Notes under the pieces: model-generated | The model's input: the letters and a program-made list of their open reading frames with translations, nothing else | What the model was told of the DNA's origin: nothing | The model's database searches: none | In this document: piece by piece, positions 12,540 through 23,545 of the stretch | Layout: each line of letters starts with the position of its first letter | How positions within the stretch are numbered: the stretch's first letter is position 1 | Assembly: GCA_035048815.1 (NCBI GenBank) | Contig: JAUCBN010000023.1 | Coordinates: forward strand, 7,571,501 to 7,635,500 | DNA: 64,000 bases | Direction of reading: 5' to 3' | Source of the DNA: Abelmoschus esculentus | Lineage: Eukaryota; Streptophyta; Magnoliopsida; Malvales; Malvaceae | Made by a program: the position numbers and the translations under genes

Positions 12540-13290
12540 CCCAAATGTTAGGCGCGACACGTTTCAAAATGCGCGGATCTTTTAACCCAATCCGTTCAGT
12601 ATTTAAACCAAAAAAATCAGATCGAAAGCCTCATTTCTCATAATCCGTTCTCTTTCTTGAATTTCTGCCCGAATTTCTCTCGTCTTCTCTCGCTAAATCC
12701 TCTGCCTTCTCTCTAGGAAAAACACCAAATTTTTAGAAATCTTCAAGCTTTTCGATTGAAATACTTGAATTTCTTCAGTGTTCATCATTTGTTCTTCAGA
12801 TTTCATCACTTTTTCTTCAGTGTTCATCTATTGTTCATCCCAAAACCCTTCTAGATCTTCCACAAACACCTAATCTCTCCTAAAACTTGTTTCTCTTCGA
12901 TCAAAACTCATTTTTCTCAAGAAGTCAAACATTTTTCTTTCGAAATCCATTCTAGATCTTCCACAAACATCCCAACTTTTCTAAACTTGTTTCTCTTCGA
13001 TCAAACCTCAAACCCTAATCTGAAACCACAAACCCAACCTATAACCCTTAAAACTCAATCCTTAAACCCTAATCTGTAACCCTAACCCATAAACCCTAAA
13101 CCCGAGCCCTTCTAATCCCTAAACCCTAAACCCTTCGGATCCCTAAACCCTAAACTCTTCTAATTCCGAAATCCTTCAGCTTTTTATCCCTTGCTTCAAC
13201 CTTTCAGATACCATATCCCTTCGTATTTTGTGTAAGTTCATTATATTTCTTTTCTTTCATTTTTCAAATTCATTTCAGATATTAATTATG
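12540..13290 (+). other. CT-rich, leader-like segment with telomere-like motifs
   Basis: Base composition changes sharply here. 12640-12840 is rich in TTCTCTC and resembles a plant 5' UTR. A 101-bp tandem duplication starts at 12851 and 12952 (CTAGATCTTCCACAAACA). 13010-13160 holds about seven CCCTAAA/CCCTAAT motifs. Near 13230 TGTAAGTTC could be a 5' splice site. No convincing start codon or downstream coding exon was found, so this may be a stranded promoter and first-exon fragment of a gene. Confidence 0.35.
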
Positions 13291-13961
13291 TTTTTATTTT
13301 TTTAGGTTCTTCATTGTTTATTTAGTAGCTCGTGTAAAAACACTCAAAAATATTATTTCAATGTTCTTAGTTTGACTTAAGACTTAATGGTTGACTTAAG
13401 GACTTAAAAATTTATTGTAAAAATAGTCTTTAAAAATAATTTTTATATCAAAATCAATTTTAGTTTTACAGCTTAAGTACTTGATTATAAAAAAATTATA
13501 ACGTTAATAAAAAAATTGTAAAAAATAATAGTTTAACAATTAAAATAAAAAATCGAGATTAATTTAGTAACCATGGAGAAGTTTATCTTTTCGCAAATAG
13601 ATAAGGTTATACATTTGGTTAATTTGGTTAACAGACCAAATTATCGAAAATTCATTAACCGATTTTAACTATTAATTAAAATTTTTTTAAAAGAAAATTA
13701 AACAAACCAAAAAATTTAATTAATTAAATCGATTTTTAAATTAACCAAAATATATTATAAAATTTTGAATGAATTACATAATTATAGTTAAATTAAACTT
13801 AAATGGTTTTTTAATGTTAAACTTTTAGTTTATATTAATTTAATAAAAAATATATTATTTAATCAATAATAATTTTGATTAATTTAATTAATTAATTAAT
13901 TTTAAATTAAATTAAATAATAATTATAATAAATTAAAATCTTTTAACCAATTAATAGAATT
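13291..13961. other. AT-rich spacer
   Basis: No gene, RNA or element termini recognised. Confidence 0.5.
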
Positions 13962-13964
13962 AGG

Positions 13965-14514
13965 GGTGGGCAAAAAATCCGATTATTCTATCTCGGTCTC
14001 TAACCTGATAAGACTTGATAGATTTTTATCTGTTATTGATTCTGATGGGACCGAGACTGAATTCAAAATTTAGTTCTCAGTCATAATCAACACCGAGACT
14101 GGATCTTGATTTTTTAGACCCGGTACCCGGCAGGTACCTAATAGAACCGGAACCAATATCAAATATTCAATATTGATTTTTTTTATTTATTTTCTTATCA
14201 AACTTTCTCTATATTATGAGTATAACTAATTTTAAAACTTCAATTTTTAAGCTTACGATATTCTAATTTTATTATTTAATATTATTATCGGTGGTTGTAT
14301 TTTTTCTCTAATTACTCTTTTTTTAAAAATAAATTAGTTGATCGGATATCTGATATTAGAACAAGTTTTCTTTAATAACGAGATTAATTCTTAAAATTTA
14401 ATATCTGATATAACCGAAATCAAAATTAATTTTAATTTTCAAAAACCGATAATTATCAAAGTCAAAATCAAAATAAATTCTATTTAAATTGACCGAATAT
14501 TCGATAATACCCCT
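13965..14514. mobile_element. Possible short inverted-terminal element
   Basis: The stretch begins AGGGGTGGGCAAAAAATCCG and ends TTCGATAATACCCCT. The outer AGGGGT/ACCCCT ends are inverted, and the interior is a degenerate repeat of ACCGAGACTG-like words. No target duplication could be fixed, so a MITE-like origin is only a suggestion. Confidence 0.3.
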
Positions 14515-14841
14515 AAACCGAATAATGCTAACCCAAACGGATGGCCATGGAAGAGAAGAGACAAAAAGCAGCGGAATCGAGATGCTTCTCTTAACTGGAA
14601 TTCATAAAGAAAATAATTGTCTGAAAACACTGTCACTCTGCCTGACTTGTTTGAGTGTTGTCTCTGTCTCTCGACCTCAGCCAGAAAAAGCTTCTGCTTG
14701 TTTCCTTGGCATTTTGAGAATCAAAGAAACAAAGGTGATAGTGTTGTTATTTTCCAGAAAAAAACTTGGGAACTTCAACATTTACAGTATCAAAACCCCA
14801 GGAAAAATAGAGAGTAAAGTTGAAGCATTTTCCAACCATCA

Positions 14842-17044
14842 ATGGCTTCAAGGTTCAAGCTTGTCTTTGCGGTTTGTTTTCTGCTCCTACTTTTAGGTAT
14901 GTTCATCTTTGCTTAAATCTTCATATTTCAATCTGTAGTCTCTGGTTTAAAATACCCAACATTTTTAGTGAAAAAATCTGTTTTTAATGATTTGCCTGTT
15001 GGGTTTTCTAGTTTAGTCTTAATGTGACAAGGAATGTTCTTTGTAGACCAAATCCTACTTATGACATTTCATTTGTCTGCTTATGTTATGTTTGCTCAAT
15101 TGCTATGTCAATGAAATTTGGTTCTATGGTTGGGTAGTTTAGTCTTAATTTGACAAGGAATGTTCTTTTAAGATCAATGCCTAGATATGATGTTTCATTT
15201 GTCTGCTTATGTAATGTTTGCTCAATTGCTCTATCTATGAAACTTGGTTCTATGGTTGGTAGAAGACAGCATCTGGTTTGAATTTCTATGGCAGATTTAT
15301 GTAGGGGAAGCATTGTCGGAGTTTGCTATGGACGAAATGCTGATGATCTTCCGACACCAGATAAAGTAGCTGAACTGGTTAAACTTCACAACATTAAGTA
15401 TCTGAGGCTTTACGATTCTAATATCCAGGTGTTGAAGGCCTTTGCCAACACCGGGGTAGAACTTATGATTGCGGTTCCGAATTCGGACTTGTTAGCATTT
15501 TCACAGTTCCAATCGAACGTAGATTCCTGGTTAAAGAATAGCATCCTTCCCTACTACCCTGCCGCGAAGATCACGTACATCACTGTGGGTCTTGAAGTCA
15601 CGGAAAACCCGGACAATGTGTCTGCCTTGGTTGTACCTGCAATGAAAAATGTCTTGACAGCATTGAAAAAGGTTGGCCTGCACAAAAGGATTAAAGTTTC
15701 GAGTACACATTCACTAGGGGTTCTCTCTCGATCATTCCCGCCTTCAGCCGGGGCTTTTAACAGTAGCCATGCATATTTCTTGAAACCTATGCTGGAATTC
15801 CTAGCTGAGAATCAGTCACCCTTTATGATCGATCTATATCCTTATTATGCTTATAGAGATTCTCCAAACAATGTCTCTTTGGATTATGTGTTGTTCGAGT
15901 CATCCTCCGAAGTTATAGATCCAAACACTGGTCTACTTTACACGAACATGTTTGATGCTCAGGTAGATGCCCTTTATTTTGCCTTGATGGCTCTAAATTT
16001 CAGAACAATTAGGGTCATGGTCACTGAAACTGGTTGGCCTTCCAAAGGTTCATTGAACGAAAAGGCTGCTACTCCCGACAATGCCCAAACTTATAACATG
16101 AATCTAATTCGTCATGTTATCAATGACTCTGGTACTCCTGCCAAGCCTGACGAAGAGCTTGACGTGTATATTTTCTCATTGTTTAATGAGAACAGGAAAC
16201 CCGGTCTGGAATCAGAGAGGAACTGGGGTTTATTTTATCCTGACCAGACAAGTGTATATAATCTGGACTTAACCGGAAAAGCTGCTGTTGGTATTAGTAG
16301 TTTGAATGGTACGAGTTCAAGCGGAACAACATGGTGCATTGCTTCTACCAAATCATCTGAATCTGAGTTACAGAATGCCGTAGATTGGGCTTGTGGTCCT
16401 GGGAATGTAGATTGCTCTGCTATTCAGCCTAGTCAACCATGTTTTGAGCCCGATAATCTAGCTTCCCATGCCTCTTTCGCTTTCAACAGTTACTATCAAC
16501 AAAATGGGGCTACTGATATCGCATGTAGTTTCGGAGGAAATGGAATCAAAGTTGACAAGGATCCTAGTAAGTCACTATTTTATCCGACCCTAACCTCTTA
16601 GTTCGGCATATTATCGAAGTCTGAAAGCAACTGCTATCTGTTTGTCAATTTAATTCTCAACTGTTTCAATGGTGTCGTTACGAAATCCGGTTTTGGATTA
16701 TCTTGCTTACCAAGAAACTGATGCCCTTAATTATTTCTGCAGGCTATGACAATTGCATCTATTTGACAACTAAAGGGTAGGCACATGTTCTAAAACATGC
16801 CGATATAACGAACCCCTTTGTCTTCTTCGATTCGATCCCACCTTTCAGTCTCTCATAACTCAATGTACTAAAGTCATTCTCATGCTTGTCATGCAGGATC
16901 AACAAAACCTTGACAAGTAATACAACCGCCATGGCTAATAGTACATCATCCTCAACTCGGACCGAAGTGTGCACATGGATTGCTAGTTACTTTCTAATGA
17001 CTTTAATGACAATTGTTATGAACCTAGGCAATGCATCATTTTAA
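14842..17044 (+). CDS. GPI-anchored glucan endo-1,3-beta-glucosidase (GH17 with X8/CBM43)
   Basis: Spliced model join(14842..14896, 15295..16566, 16743..16776, 16897..17044), giving 502 residues; all introns are GT..AG and phases agree. Residues 1-23 are a signal peptide (FAVCFLLLLLDLCRG). Residues 25-350 are the GH17 barrel that hydrolyses beta-1,3-glucan such as callose. The nucleophile is Glu263 in VTETGWPS. The proton donor is Glu119 in TVGLEV, where the family usually has VGNEV, so its Asn is Leu here. FSLFNENRKPG is the conserved late motif. Residues about 363-455 are an X8 (CBM43) domain (TWCIAS, DWACGPG, DPSYDNC) that binds glucan. A Ser/Thr stretch and a hydrophobic tail (WIASYFLMTLM) indicate a GPI anchor at the outer plasma membrane, as in plasmodesmal callose regulators. 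Reading on past 16566 would drop the last X8 cysteine and the anchor. Confidence 0.93.
15008..15262 (+). repeat. 126-bp tandem duplication in intron 1 of the GH17 gene
   Basis: GTTTAGTCTTAATGTGACAA at 15011 recurs with one change at 15137. The downstream words TCATTTGTCTGCTTATG, GTTTGCTCAATTGCT and TTGGTTCTATGGTTG recur in the same order. Two diverged units therefore fill most of the 398-bp first intron. Confidence 0.85.
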
Positions 17045-18592
17045 GTGCAGGTAAAGAGTCCAACTTGCAAATGAAGCTTTGCTTTGGCGAGACGATGAAG
17101 AAGTATCAAAAAGATCGAAGAATTTGCAGTTTCGTGTCGTTTTTTTGTATGGTATCAGTAGTGCTGATGAGATACTGTAAAATGAAAATGTATATACTGT
17201 CCATTGTTGCTACTTGTAGTAAATGTTGTCAGGGTCGTATGCTAGGTTCAATTTTCATGCTTGTATCAAATTATAATCTTATAACTTTTAGAGGGACTAA
17301 ACTCTAATTTTACCATTTTCAGTTCCTTGGCTTTATAAAAATCGCATTGGTGTTAATAACAACAATAGGACTGAATTAGACTAAATTAAACTATAGGAAC
17401 TAAATCCTCATGTTGAGTATAGTCCAAGGATGAAAACATATAATTTGGTGAAATTCTTCTATTAGTTTATATACTATCTGAATGTTGTGCGTTTAGTATC
17501 ATATTCTAATTTTGTCATTTTTTGTCCTTGTACTTTTCAAAATTTGCAATTTGGGTTTCAAGTTTTAACCCAAATAATAACCGTAAAATCGGTTGAGTTA
17601 AATTATACTTTCAGTCCTTGTATTATGCATTAATTTAGATTCAAGTAGATTTCGTGATCAAGAGGGTTTGTGCATGTCTCCATCACTGAATAACAAATTG
17701 TTAAGTAACGGTTAACTTGATAAAATAACACGTGAGTTAAAAAATAATTTTATATATTATATAATTTTATAAAATAAATTGACTGATATATTATTTTGTC
17801 AAGTCGGTATTTTTGTCCATATGATATTATCATATCAATATTCAATGTCATATAAGTTTATTGTATCATTTCAATGCGTTGACAATTAGTTGAAAAAGTT
17901 TTATCGACAAAAATGTTATTTTAACTCAAAATAAAATATTAATAATTAAAGTATTTAAAAAAATAAAAATTAAACGACTAATCAATCCAACCTTAGAGAC
18001 ATTATTTTGTATTATGTTCAATTAAAGTTACAAAAATATAATTTAGGTTTAAATTTAGAATTTACATGTAGGGTTTAAAGTTTAAATTTAAAATTTATAA
18101 ATTAAAATTAAAATTTAAAATTTACTTAGTGTACCTTTATCATCGAAAAATATTTATAATTAAATTTAAATAAATATTTAAACAGTTTAATTCAATTCAA
18201 AACAAATAAAATAGATTTTAAATTATAAAATAGAATTTATTAATTCGATTAATTTAAAATTTTTAATTCAATTCAATTAAATATTTTAACGTTTTTTAAT
18301 TGTGTGTGATAGACTGACTTTTAAATAAAAATAAATCTAACAAAATTTTAAGAGTCTATAAAATCTCACATCGTTATGGTTTATTTATATATTTTTTTCA
18401 CTAGTCTATAATTAATTTATTTTTTATAAATATTAACTTAACTTATTTTTAATTTTATATGATAATTTATATTACACATATTCATAAGCATTATGTTGTG
18501 GTAAAACCCAATGTTGCATGGATTATTATATTTATTCTCCATTTGTAAAATTCAAATTAATATGATTGATAAAAAGTAATTTATTTATTTTT
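17045..18592. other. GH17 3' region and AT-rich spacer
   Basis: 17045 to about 17300 is the probable 3' UTR. The rest is AT-rich without recognised genes. Confidence 0.5.
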
Positions 18593-19242
18593 GGCATAAA
18601 GATAATTTTGACATTTAATGTTTATAATTTTTGTCGTTTTGATTTTTATTTTTTTTTGGGATAAATTTAACTCTTAACCTATATCTTTTTGACAAATATC
18701 TTATTTTTTAACTAGATTGATGCCTGGATCGTTAAAAATTTAACGATGATACATATATATATGAAATATAATTTTAAGTGACATGACATGTAACATATCA
18801 AATGCGTATATATATAGAATATAAAATATTCTTAACCCTAACTACGATAAAATCAAAATCTTATTCGAATTGTGTTTATATTTTTTAAGATGAGATTTTG
18901 ATTTTATCGTAGTTAGGGTTAAGAATGTTTAATAATTTTTTATTTTAGAATTAATTAATTTTTAATATTTTATTTGAATTTTAATTGTTTTATATTTTAT
19001 ATTAAAATAAAATTATATTCCATATATATATATATTTGATAGGTTATATTTCATATCATTTAAAATTATATTTCATATATATATATCATCGTTAAATTTT
19101 TAACGGTCCAGTCATCAAGCTAGTTAAAAAGTAAGATATTTGTCAAAAAAATATAGGTTAAGGGCTAAATTTATCTTAAAAAAAGAATAAAGACCAAAGC
19201 GACAAAAAATTAAACGTTAAGAGTTAAAATTATCTTTATATA
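18593..19242. mobile_element. Mutator-like MITE, copy 1
   Basis: Nearly the whole 650 bp is a long inverted repeat centred near 18880. It starts GGCATAAAGATAATTTT and ends with the complement, though the last three bases have mutated. The flanks TTTATTTTT (18584-18592) and TTTATTCTT (19243-19251) form a 9-bp target duplication with one mismatch. Long terminal inverted repeats plus 9-bp duplications are the signature of Mutator-like elements. No transposase is encoded. Copies 2 and 3 are at 24331-25053 and 27115-28008. Confidence 0.85.
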
Positions 19243-19544
19243 TTTATTCTTTAATATTCAACTTTTGTTTTAATTATAATTAGAATGTTTTTCTTTCTGT
19301 CTTTTTGCTGTAATTTAATAGGCAAAAGTGGAAACAATATAAGGAAAAGACAAGGGAAGTGTCGGAACCAGATCCTTGATGACAATCCAAATCTAATCCA
19401 ACTTAACAAAGGGGATGAACGGAAAATAAGGGTTTAATTATGATTGTAGTCCTCTTATTGTATATGAGATTTGAGATCTCTATTTTAGTTTCATATAATT
19501 TAATATTTATAGATATTGTTATAAGTCTAAATTAAGAGGGTTCA

Positions 19545-20010
19545 TACAATTAATTTGATTGATATCAAATCTAGTTTATTCATAATTGGATTAACCAAAA
19601 AATAATAATCTGAATCGAACTGAATTAAAATTATTGAGTTGGTTAAATTATGGAGTTATATTTTACAATTCAAATATTATTTAAAATTATTTTTAATTGA
19701 GTCGAGTTTATAAAATTTGAATTAGACTGTTCGAGATTTATGTTCAAATTTATTTATAAATATTTGTAATATTACGAGACTAATTGATTCTAATTTAAAC
19801 GATTTTTATTTAAAATCAATTCATCAATTATTAAAAACTTTTGAGTTATTTGAGTCTCGTTTTATAACTTAAACTTTATTTAAAATTTTGTTAGTTGAGT
19901 TCATGAAATTATGATTTAGGTCAAGTCAAGTTAATTTTTTTCGTATCACATCAAGTCAAAAATTTTAATTTTTTCGAGTCGAATCTGCTCAGCTATACAA
20001 TATTTGAACT
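19545..20010. repeat. TCGAG-rich dispersed repeat, copy A
   Basis: It shares ordered words with 50350-50888, such as GATTCTAATTTAAACGA, AATTATTAAAAA.TTTTGA and TTGAGTCGAG. Non-coding; class unknown. Confidence 0.45.
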
Positions 20011-20109
20011 TGAATGCCCATTTTACTAAATTGTACAAGACTCCTAAAATATTTGAACCGGCCCTGTTGAATACTAATTTTAGTATAGTAGGAGGTCTAA
20101 AAGTAAAAT

Positions 20110-20345
20110 TAAACCAAAAATCAAATCTTGTCGCGCCACCAGAAGTTTAGCCGATCGGAAACGGCAGGATTGAAGATGAAGATGCGCGGGAGATTGCCAC
20201 GTCAACCATCCGATCTGATACATAGACTTGTAAGGAAGATTTCTGCCACCCCAATCCTTGTCCAGCTCAGCTCACCCTCCCCACTTTCATTACAACCTTT
20301 TCCCAGCTGTCATAGTCCCCACATTTCCATAAATTCTTCGATTAA
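20110..20345. other. GC-richer island, possible gene or promoter remnant
   Basis: An abrupt GC-richer patch within AT-rich DNA. It contains GCCACGTCA (an ACGT-core element) and CCAATCC. An 80-codon frame at 20128-20370 matches no family I know. It may be a stranded promoter fragment. Nothing else is recognised between 20345 and 21160. Confidence 0.3.
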
Positions 20346-21164
20346 GGTCGCGAATTCAAATATATTTTAAAAATTTTTAATTTTAATTTCTATTATCTTA
20401 AATTATAAATAAAATTTTGAACACTAAATAAATAAAAATATGTGAACTAAAGTTATATGTATCAAATAATTTTGCTTAATTTAAAAAATGGACAAATAAT
20501 TCCACTTACACTATTTTTAAATTACAAGACTTTTTGTAAGAGATTATTTTTTTCTAATTATATTTATCAATAATCAGCCGGCCAAAACCAATCATTAAAA
20601 TTATTTATCAATATTTTTTTTTGTAAGAGAATAAATTGTGCCCATACCATAACAATTACCCTAAAATTATAATGCTTTAAAATAATTTAATTTTTTAATA
20701 ATAAAGAGAAAATTAAAAGTAAATGAGAAACATATATAAATTAAGTAAAAAGTTATTCTAATCAAGGACGAAACACTCTTGAACCCAAGGGACTCTAATC
20801 AGTATTTTAAAATTTGATTTAAATAATAATTTAATTTATATAAAAAATAATAATTTGATCAAATAATAATTTAATCAACATAAAAATAAATATTTAAGTT
20901 TAAAATATAAAAAAATTATTAAATATATAATCAATTATGGATTAAATTAAAAATAAATAAATATATGAAATTTACTCATAAACAAAAATTAATAAATGTT
21001 TTTATAATATATGATTCAAATTAATAAATTTATAAATCCGATATCTATAATCATAAAAATATGATAATTACCTAATAAGTTTATTTTCATTGGTGTATTA
21101 CCATATTAAGCTTTTTTAACTTAAAATAAAATATTTCTGCAAATTTCAAAGCCAAAAAGAAACT

Positions 21165-21172
21165 TATATAAA
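21165..21172 (+). promoter_or_regulatory. TATA box of the DUF1005 gene
   Basis: TATATAAA lies about 30 bases before a likely start site near 21195-21205 and 153 bases before the ATG, followed by a C-richer leader. Position and sequence fit a plant core promoter. Confidence 0.6.
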
Positions 21173-21324
21173 CACCATTAAACACTTGGAATTCTCTAGG
21201 TCAAATCAACAGTGAGTTCTTCACTGCCGCCATTGGAGCCAGCTTCGAGAATTCAATAGTCTTCACCGTCGGCGACGTTCACTTCCGGTTAACTTGCTGT
21301 CGTTGATTTAAACTAGCCAATACG

Positions 21325-23302
21325 ATGGATCCATGCCCATTTGTTCGTTTGATCGTCGAGTCATTAGCTTTGAAACTCCCGGAGCCCACGAAACCAGCTG
21401 GATCCGGCGTTTACCCGACGTCGACGCTGTGTTTCTGCAAGCTGAGGCTCAAGAACTTCCCGTCTCAAACGGCTCTATTGCCCCTCAGCAACGGTGCTGA
21501 TGATTCGCCGCCTGAATCGTTCGCGTCATCTTCCGGCTTCCACCTGGACGCTCTAACGATCCGCCGTCTTTCAGGGAAGCCCGTGATGCTCTGCGTCGAA
21601 GTCTACACTGGCAGCATGGGTCGTACCTGCGGCGTCAGCATTGGGAAGCTGTTGGGTTCGGTTCAGGTTGCCGTCGACTTGGGTGTGTCGCAAACCAGAC
21701 CGGCAGTGTTCCAAAATGGATGGATGAAAGTCGGCAACGATCCAGACAAACCGACCGCTAAGCTTCATTTAATAGTAAGAGCCGAACCCGATCCCAGGTT
21801 CGTTTTCCAGTTCGGTGAAGAACCAGAATGCAGTCCGGTCGTGTTTCAAATCCAAGGCAACATTAGACAGCCAGTTTTCAGTTGCAAGTTTAGCGCAGAC
21901 CGTTCAAGATTTCGGTAAGTGGTCAAATTCCTATCCTTATATATATATATATCCAGTTACATAATAAGATATTTTTAACTTTTACATAATAAGATATTTA
22001 AAAATATAATATAAAATTATAATTTTCATTTTTGACAAAAGAGTTTTCAACTTCATACATTTTAAATTATTAAATGATTAAAATAAATGTTTAAGATTTA
22101 AAGATTATCGTTTAAAAAAATATAAAATTAGTCTCCATCACCCAGTTTTAATTTTACTAAAACCACACTCGTTAGATCAATTGATAGTTAATAAAAAAAC
22201 TGCATAAACTTTTAAAATGATATTTTAACCTAAATATAAGGACTCTCTCATGAATTTAAGTACAGTAGAGGGACTAAAATTATAATTTCACCATTTTATT
22301 CAAATGGTTAATTAGATAGTTTCGTGTAGCCATTGACTTTTATGAACTTCAATTGTAATAGAAAAATGAATCAAATTTGAGAATAAAATCTCTTATTAGT
22401 TAGTCTCATGCTTTGTTTTGGTTAAATCTACCACCATGGATTCTCTTCCATGTGCTCAAACAATTATTGTTATTTTCTTCATTTTCTATGGTCAAATTAT
22501 GAATTTGCTCCCTCTAATATGCTCAAAACCAAACTAAAGGGACCAAAACCATAGATTGACACTTTTTAAATATACTTTTTATAAGGTACTAATATATTGC
22601 TTTGTTTATTTGATTGTCAATGGTAAAATCAGATCTTTCCCACAGGATTTTTCCAAAAAGAATAGAGGATGGATGAGAAAATTGACACAAGAAAAGGATA
22701 AGCAAGGAAGGGAAAGGAAAGGATGGATGTTCATGATATACGATTTATCGGGTTCTCCCGTTGCAGCTGCCTCGATGATCACTCCATTCGTACCTTCTCC
22801 CGGAACCAATCATGTTTCAAGATCAAACCCCGGCGCATGGCTAATACTCAGTCCTCACGGTTTCTCCGTAAGTATTTGGAAACCATGGGGTCGTCTCGAG
22901 GCATGGCGAGAAAGGGGTCCCGTCGATGAGTTAGGCTATAAATTCGAGCTCATCACCGAGGATGAACCTACTAACCGTATCCCTATTGCCGAATCTACAA
23001 TGAGTGTGAAAAAAGGTGGTTTGTTTTGTATAGACAAAAAAATATTGATATCAAATTCCTCGATATTAACGAGTTTAAAATCGTTGGTTAAAGGATTTGT
23101 TATGAGTTCGACTGTCGAAGGTGAAGGTAAGGTCAGCAAGCCTATCGTACAAGTTGGGATACAACATGTTACATGCATGGCTGATGTTGCATTGTTCGTA
23201 GCACTTTCGGCCGCCATCGATCTAAGCATGGACGCTTGTCGACTTTTCTCGAGGAAACTAAAGAAGGAGCTTTGTCATGATAAGCAAGATTCGTCTTCTT
23301 AA
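21325..23302 (+). CDS. DUF1005 family protein
   Basis: Spliced model join(21325..21914, 22633..23302), 419 residues. The N-terminus MDPCPFVRLIVESLALKLP and later FCKLRLKNFP, SRSNPGAWLILSP and WKPWGRLEAWRERG are hallmarks of the plant-specific DUF1005 family (Arabidopsis At4g29310 and At1g10020 types, usually about 430 residues). Biochemical function is unknown. No signal peptide or membrane span is evident. The donor CG|GTAAGT ends in phase 2. Acceptor AATCAG|ATCTTT at 22632 keeps the frame and gives FRSFPQDFSKKNRGW; the stronger-looking CCACAG at 22645 would cause a stop within 11 codons. A small alternative acceptor at 22665 also keeps frame. The first exon is much more GC-rich than its surroundings. 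Confidence 0.88.
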
Positions 23303-23545
23303 TAAAAATAAACCCTACAAATATCACCTTCTGCTCCAGTGATAACCAGTTTGGTTCGAAAATTCGGTTTGAGTAGTGTATTTTTTCCTAATCATCTTCC
23401 ATTTTTGGGACATATCTATCATAATTCAAACGGTTTGTGTCTGAAACACAAATATAGAGGAACAACTTCATATTTTTTTTCAGACAAATTCAGTCTGAAA
23501 TTGTATGACATAAATTCATTGCTTCATGTCGTTTGTTCATTCTTA
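23303..23545 (+). other. Probable 3' UTR of the DUF1005 gene
   Basis: Non-coding stretch between the stop codon and the transposon at 23546. AATAAAAATAAA directly follows the stop and could act in polyadenylation. Confidence 0.4.

Noticed and set aside
13010..13160. Chromosome end or large interstitial telomere
   Set aside because: Only a few scattered CCCTAAA words within CT-rich DNA, with no long perfect array.
15288..16601. Single-exon 437-residue GH17 reading
   Set aside because: It lacks the signal peptide and reads through the GTAAGT donor at 16567. The spliced model supplies the signal peptide, the last X8 cysteine and the GPI tail.
22645..22645. CCACAG acceptor for DUF1005 exon 2
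   Set aside because: It creates a stop within 11 codons when joined to the donor at 21914; kept only as a possible alternative.
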